Assembly: GCA_009843725.1 (NCBI GenBank)
Contig: VYCX01000289.1
Location: 7,562 to 28,018, forward strand
From: Boseongicola sp. SB0675_bin_26
Lineage (GTDB): Bacteria > Pseudomonadota > Alphaproteobacteria > Rhodobacterales > Rhodobacteraceae
Length of the DNA stretch: 20,457 bases
Direction of reading: 5' to 3'
Shown: in pieces, positions 16,229-20,457 of the stretch
Numbering within the stretch: the first letter of the stretch is position 1
Layout of the letters: each line of letters starts with the position of its first letter
Notes under the pieces: generated by a model
What the model saw: the letters and a program-made list of their open reading frames with translations, nothing else
Databases searched by the model: none
What the model was told of the DNA's origin: nothing
Made by a program: the position numbers and the translations under genes

Positions 16229-19200
16229 TCAACAGCGTGCTTTTGAAGCCAATTCTCGCGCGACAACGAATGCGCCCTGAACTCGATCACGGGCCTTTCT
16301 CCAGTCTCGTCGCACGATGAGCTTGTTGTTCCTTATCTTCGCAAGCCCGTTCTGACCGTGAATGAACTCCACAAGACCGTCCGGATTCGCGAATCGGTCT
16401 TCATGGAACTGGATCGTCGCTCCCTTGGGTCCGGTGTCGAGGCGCGCAATTCCGGCTTTCCTGCATTCGCTCTTGATGCGCACCACCAGAAGCAGAGCAT
16501 TCACCTCCTTCGGCAACTTGCCGAATCTGTCTATGAGCTCGGCGGCAAAGCCCTCGATTTCGACCTTGGACGACAGGTTCGAGAGGCGACGATAAAGGCC
16601 GAGACGGACATCGAGGTCGCGAACGTAGCTTTCCGGGATCAGGACTGGAACGCCGAGCCTGATCTGCGGCGACCACTGGTCTTCCGCATCGGCGAGACCT
16701 TCTGTTTCACCAGACCGGATCTTCGCAATCATGTCTTCCAGCATGGAGCGATAGAGTTCAAAGCCCACTTCGCGAATATGTCCGGACTGCTCCTCGCCGA
16801 GGATGTTGCCGGCGCCGCGGATGTCCAGATCCTGGGATGCGAGGGTGAACCCTGCTCCAAGCGAATCCAGGGAGCCGAGAACTCTCAGCCGTCGTTCTGC
16901 CTGGACCGTGAGCCCGGCGTTTGCCCGCGTCGTAAGGTAGGCATAGGCGCGGGCCTTCGAGCGCCCTACCCGGCCCCGAATCTGGTAGAGTTGCGCGAGC
17001 CCGAACATGTCCGCCCGGTGGACGATCATGGTGTTGGCAGTTGGAATGTCGAGGCCGGATTCCACGATTGTCGTGGCCAGGAGAATGTCGAACTTGCCTT
17101 CGTAATAGGCGTTCATTCGACTATCGAGCGTGCTTGCCGCCAGTTGCCCATGGACGACGACATGGGTAAGTTCGGGAACCTGCTCGGATAGCCAGGTCTC
17201 GATTTCGGGGAGATCGCTGACCCTTGGCGCCACGAAGAAGGACTGGCCGCCCCGGTAGTGCTCGCGAAGCAGCGCTTCCCGGAGGGTCACGCTGTCGAAT
17301 TCGCTCACGTAGGTGCGGATGGCAAGACGGTCGACGGGTGGCGTCCCGATGACGGACAAGTCGCGCACGCCCGTCAACGACATCTGAAGCGTGCGCGGAA
17401 TGGGTGTCGCCGTAAGCGTAAGAACATGGATGTCGGAACGAAGCTGCTTCATTCGCTCCTTGTGTGTCACTCCGAAATGTTGCTCCTCATCGACGATCAG
17501 CAAACCGAGATTCTGAAAGCGCACCGACCTGGCAAGAACGGCGTGCGTGCCGATAACTATGTCCACCGTACCGTCGGCAAGTCCGTCGCGTGTCCTTGCG
17601 GCGTCCTTCGCTGGAACAAACCTTGACAGCTGGCGAACTTCGACCGGAAATCCCCGGAACCGTTCGACAAATCTCTCCGCATGCTGACGAGCGAGCAAGG
17701 TGGTCGGGGCGATGACAGCGACCTGTACCCCTGACATGGCGGCGGCAAAGGCCGCACGCATCGCCACTTCGGTCTTGCCGAAGCCCACGTCACCACAGAT
17801 CAACCTGTCCATGGGTTTCCCCGAAGCCATGTCGTCAAGCGTTTCGCCGATGGCTGCGAGCTGGTCATCGGTCTCCTGATGGGAAAACCGCGCCGAAAAC
17901 GCTTCCCACAGGCCTTCCGGTCGTTCGACAGTCGGAGCTTTCCGAAGATGACGTTCGGCTGCGATGCGGACAAGGTTGTCGGCGATTTCGCGAATGCGCC
18001 GCTTCAGCCCTGCCTTGCGAGCCTGCCAGGCCGCGCTTCCAAGGCGGTCCAGCTGGGCCTCGTCGTGGCCGTAGCGACTGAGAAGCTCGATGTTCTCGAC
18101 GGGCAAGTACAGCTTGTCGCCGCCGGCATATTCGAGGTGGATGCACTCATGTGGGGCACCAAGGGCCTCGACGACCTCAAGGCCCTTGTAGCGCCCGACG
18201 CCGTGTTCCACGTGAACAATCAGATCCTCGGGGCTGAGTGATCGTGCTTCAGTCAGGAAATTGTCGGCCCGGCGCCTCTTTCTGGGCTGGCGTGTCAGGC
18301 GGTCCCCAAAGATGTCCTGTTCGGAGATGAACGTGAGACCTTCCCCGCTCTCGAATCCGTGCTGCAGAGGCCACACGGCGAGAAAGACACTGCCCCTGCC
18401 TTCGGGAACGTCGCTGAAGTCGGAAATCGGCGCGGCGCCCAGAATGTCGTGATCTGCGATGAGACCCTGCAGGCGTTGCCGTGCGCCCTCCGAGTAGGAC
18501 GTGATGATCACCTGGTCCGTGCGCGCCCTGGCCCTTATGTGGTCGGCCACAGCCTTGAGAAGGCTTGTGGATTCCTGCTGGCGCTCCGGGGCGAAGTTGC
18601 GGCCGACACGTCCGCAGGCGTCCAGGCTGCCCGGTCCCTCTGGTTGCGGCGAAACGGCCAGTTGCAGGATCCTGCGCCCCTTGGTTGCGGCGTGCCATGC
18701 GGCATCGTCAAGATAGAGCAGTCCGGGCGGGATCGGCTTGTAGACACTGTCCATCTCGCTGACGACAAGCCGTGCCTCCTGGCGTGCCTCGTATTGAATG
18801 TTCACGGCTTCCCAGCGCGCCTCGTGCATGGCCTTGGTCCGGTCGTCGAGCGTGATCGTTGCATCGGGCAGGTAGTCGAAAATCGTCTCGAGACGCTCAT
18901 GGAAGAACGGCAACCAATGCTCGATGCCTGAGTGCCTTCGTCCCGAACTGACCGCTTCGTAGAGCGGGTCGCTGCTCCCGCCCGCCCCGAATTCCAGCCT
19001 GTAGTTCTGCCGAAATCGGGAAATGGACGCCTCATCGAGGATGATCTCGCTGACTGGCGCGAGCTCGACTGCCGCAAGCTGCGCAACGGTTCTCTGGGTG
19101 ACGGCATCGAAGCGCCGCGCTTCCTCCAGCACATCCCCGAAGAGGTCGAGCCGAACCGGGCCGCCTTCGCCTGGCGGAAAAATGTCGATGATGCCGCCGC

Positions 19201-19669
19201 GGACAGCATAGTCACCGGGCTCCGCCACGGTCGGGGCCTGCACGAATCCCATGCGGGTCAGAAACGCCCTTAGCGCAGTCTCGTTCACATGCTTGCCGGC
19301 CCGGGCGGTGAAGCTGGATGTCCGGACGAGTTCGCGTGGCGGAATTCTCTGTGTCGCCGCGTTGAGGGTTGTCAGAAGGATGAAGGGGCCTGGGGCATTG
19401 CAGGCCAGACGCGCAAGGGTTGCCATGCGTTCCGCAGAAATGTCCACGTTCGGGGAAACACGTTCGTACGGGAGGCAGTCCCAACCCGGGAACCGGAGCA
19501 CGCGGACATGCGGCGCGAAGAACGTCAACGCCTCCGACATTGCTGCCATGCGTTTGTCGTCCCTTGCGACATGGCAGACTCTTGGCGCGGTCTCCAGCTC
19601 ACGCAGGACAAGCGAGGCATCGAATCCTTCCGGCGCGCCTGAAAGGGTCATCGTGCGAGGTTCCGACAT
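16229..19669 (-). CDS. mfd: transcription-repair coupling factor Mfd
   Basis: ATP-driven translocase that removes RNA polymerase stalled at DNA damage and recruits UvrA. Its 1146 residues match the usual length. Order of domains: a UvrB-like N-terminal module (about 15-350, with [16 protein letters not shown] and [14 protein letters not shown]), the RNA-polymerase-interacting CarD-like domain (about 480-535, [15 protein letters not shown] and [14 protein letters not shown]), then the helicase core with Walker [10 protein letters not shown] (626-634), DEEQ (727-730), TATPIPRT and QIRGRVGRS, and the C-terminal regulatory domain. No interruption is seen. ATG 19669 lacks a clear Shine-Dalgarno; TTGACA at 19703-19698 may be its -35 box but no good -10 is found. 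tRNA-Leu follows in the same direction. Confidence 0.97.
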   Translation of the reverse strand: MSEPRTMTLSGAPEGFDASLVLRELETAPRVCHVARDDKRMAAMSEALTFFAPHVRVLRFPGWDCLPYERVSPNVDISAERMATLARLACNAPGPFILLTTLNAATQRIPPRELVRTSSFTARAGKHVNETALRAFLTRMGFVQAPTVAEPGDYAVRGGIIDIFPPGEGGPVRLDLFGDVLEEARRFDAVTQRTVAQLAAVELAPVSEIILDEASISRFRQNYRLEFGAGGSSDPLYEAVSSGRRHSGIEHWLPFFHERLETIFDYLPDATITLDDRTKAMHEARWEAVNIQYEARQEARLVVSEMDSVYKPIPPGLLYLDDAAWHAATKGRRILQLAVSPQPEGPGSLDACGRVGRNFAPERQQESTSLLKAVADHIRARARTDQVIITSYSEGARQRLQGLIADHDILGAAPISDFSDVPEGRGSVFLAVWPLQHGFESGEGLTFISEQDIFGDRLTRQPRKRRRADNFLTEARSLSPEDLIVHVEHGVGRYKGLEVVEALGAPHECIHLEYAGGDKLYLPVENIELLSRYGHDEAQLDRLGSAAWQARKAGLKRRIREIADNLVRIAAERHLRKAPTVERPEGLWEAFSARFSHQETDDQLAAIGETLDDMASGKPMDRLICGDVGFGKTEVAMRAAFAAAMSGVQVAVIAPTTLLARQHAERFVERFRGFPVEVRQLSRFVPAKDAARTRDGLADGTVDIVIGTHAVLARSVRFQNLGLLIVDEEQHFGVTHKERMKQLRSDIHVLTLTATPIPRTLQMSLTGVRDLSVIGTPPVDRLAIRTYVSEFDSVTLREALLREHYRGGQSFFVAPRVSDLPEIETWLSEQVPELTHVVVHGQLAASTLDSRMNAYYEGKFDILLATTIVESGLDIPTANTMIVHRADMFGLAQLYQIRGRVGRSKARAYAYLTTRANAGLTVQAERRLRVLGSLDSLGAGFTLASQDLDIRGAGNILGEEQSGHIREVGFELYRSMLEDMIAKIRSGETEGLADAEDQWSPQIRLGVPVLIPESYVRDLDVRLGLYRRLSNLSSKVEIEGFAAELIDRFGKLPKEVNALLLVVRIKSECRKAGIARLDTGPKGATIQFHEDRFANPDGLVEFIHGQNGLAKIRNNKLIVRRDWRKARDRVQGAFVVARELASKARC

Positions 19670-19872
19670 GGCGCCGAGGTAAAGGCTTGACCTCCCGTGT
19701 CAACGGCTGTTCGAACGCGCGTTCACGCAGCAAGACGAAGCGCCTTGCAGCTTTCCCGTCCCATCAAGGCACATTGCGGTCATCTGACGGATCGATCTCG
19801 AAGCATGTGTCCAGACTGCGCCTGCCACCGGTGACCGTCACGGCCCCGGCCTTCCCTTGCAGCGGCTTTTGC

Positions 19873-19883
19873 GGGGGGGGGGG
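19873..19883. repeat. homopolymer of eleven G
   Basis: Eleven consecutive G between TTTTGC and CACGG, in the non-coding region upstream of mfd. Such runs slip easily in replication and sequencing, so the true length may differ. Confidence 0.8.
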
Positions 19884-20069
19884 CACGGAAGCTGGCGCTT
19901 CCGAAGGTTTTGGGTCGCGGACGTTACCCATCGAAGGTGATGTCGGAGAACTACGCGATTTCCACGGCGTTCGGTACCGGGACCAGATTCCCGATTGCTT
20001 CTCGATGGAGTGTTTCCATCGGGAAGTCGGCCCGTTTGCAGGGCGGTGCGCTCACCGACTGGCGACAAA

Positions 20070-20095
20070 CGGTCACCGGCAAATGCCGGCGACCG
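20070..20095 (-). terminator. hairpin, probable terminator of the right-edge gene
   Basis: CGGTC and CCGGC pair with GCCGG and GACCG (one A-C mismatch, four-base loop). On the minus strand the stem is followed by TTTGT. It lies about 40 bases past the stop of the minus-strand gene at 20136. Confidence 0.5.
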
Positions 20096-20135
20096 AGACT
20101 TCGAGTGCCCGAGGCTTGCGTGGGCCTTGGCGGGA

Positions 20136-20457
20136 TCACTGTTCGCCTTCCGCGATGTAGTCCTGGTGGAACCGCACCATTTCCTCAGGAATATCGCCAA
20201 TGCTTGCAGCGGCGGCGGCGGTCATTTCGCAGGGGGCGAACGCGGCGGGCTTGCCGAACGCCTTCTCATGCGCAGCGATGAACTCCGGATCACCCGGAAG
20301 GGCGTCCCACCCGCCTTGAGCGTATCGAACGCCTCGTCCGGAGTGCCTTCCGGCAGCCAGATCGACGGGCCCATCGTCGTCATCGCGTTCAGCGTCTTGT
20401 AGGCCTCCCAATGCGGACCGGACGGCGCCGAACCATGCATCGCTTCATGCAGTTCGA
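20136..20457 (-). pseudogene. C-terminal part of a probable tripartite-type substrate-binding protein, frameshifted
   Basis: Two minus-strand frames join into one sensible sequence. From the window edge one frame gives ELHEAMHGSAPSG, HWEAYKTLNAMTTMGPSIWL and PEGTPDEAFDTLKAG; the other takes over near 20310 with WDALPGDPEFIAAHEKAF, then GKPAAFAPCEMTAAAAASIG and DIPEEMVRFHQDYIAEGEQ, ending at TGA 20138-20136. One missing base in a Gly codon before TGG explains the shift. The pattern (SG..WE.YK, PEGTPDEAF..L, DPEF....EKAFGK) resembles the C-termini of tripartite tricarboxylate (Bug/TctC-like) binding proteins, periplasmic captors of small organic acids. That family call is tentative, and the N-terminal part lies outside the window. 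The lesion may be real or a sequencing error. Confidence 0.55.

Larger units (their letters stand above)
19670..20135. other. 466-base non-coding stretch between mfd and the right-edge gene
   Basis: Holds the upstream side of mfd (left) and the downstream side of the right-edge gene (right). None of its open frames looks like a protein. It contains a run of eleven G (19873-19883), a hairpin CGATGGA / TCCATCG (20003-20009 with 20015-20021), and a stronger hairpin at 20070-20095. No repeat, tRNA or insertion sequence was recognised. Confidence 0.5.

Noticed and set aside
19675..19703. Leaderless mfd transcript from TTGACA at 19703-19698
   Set aside because: The -35 match is perfect, but no acceptable -10 box lies 16-18 bases away, so the idea rests on one hexamer.
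1..20457. CRISPR array, riboswitch or defence island
   Set aside because: I saw no regularly spaced repeats, no conserved riboswitch core and no cas, restriction or toxin-antitoxin genes on either strand.

Overview
The window looks like part of an alphaproteobacterial chromosome, probably Rhodobacterales-like. This rests on protein style and gene order rather than any rRNA marker. The supporting features are a gmk / gamma-carbonic-anhydrase pair, a phoR...phoU-phoB block, a class II DAHP synthase, an rpsB-tsf pair with a long acidic S2 tail, and a GlxA-type AraC regulator. The DNA is GC-rich with ordinary coding bias, apart from one AT-rich island near 12.5 kb.

Layout. 1-446 (-) is the start of gyrA. 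447-2366 is a decayed Tn3-family transposon: a tnpR (-) with an in-frame stop, an intact cupin gene (-) placed directly in front of tnpR, and a divergent, multiply frameshifted, 3'-truncated tnpA (+). 2367-5841 (-) holds GlxA regulator, MFS transporter, YqaA/DedA membrane protein and DsbB, all in one direction. 6003-7373 (+) is class II DAHP synthase followed by a hairpin. 7640-8131 is the wreck of an IS200/IS605-type tnpB. 8133-12488 (+) holds gmk, gamma-carbonic anhydrase, phoR, a pstB relic, phoU and phoB. 12762-14860 (-) is tsf and rpsB. 15254-15976 (-) is modA, followed by tRNA-Leu(CAA) (-), then mfd (-). The right edge holds the frameshifted C-terminal end of a probable substrate-binding protein (-).

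How the genes fit together. Housekeeping functions dominate: replication topology (gyrA), translation (rpsB, tsf, tRNA-Leu), repair coupled to transcription (mfd), GMP phosphorylation (gmk), the first shikimate step and periplasmic disulfide formation (dsbB). The regulatory centrepiece is a phosphate-response locus that has lost its transporter. Between phoR and phoU, where many alphaproteobacteria carry pstSCAB, only a degenerate 3' part of pstB remains, with a Pho-box-like array overlapping the end of phoR.

The most striking feature is the number of broken genes: tnpR, tnpA, tnpB, pstB, the substrate-binding protein at the right edge, and tsf, which has a TAG at codon 50. Either this genome is eroding, or some single-base lesions (especially in tsf and at the right edge) are sequence errors. 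I found no CRISPR array, rRNA, riboswitch or intact mobile element, and no convincing undescribed multi-gene system. The best candidates for a second look are the tsf amber codon, the pst-less Pho locus and the cupin-tnpR arrangement.
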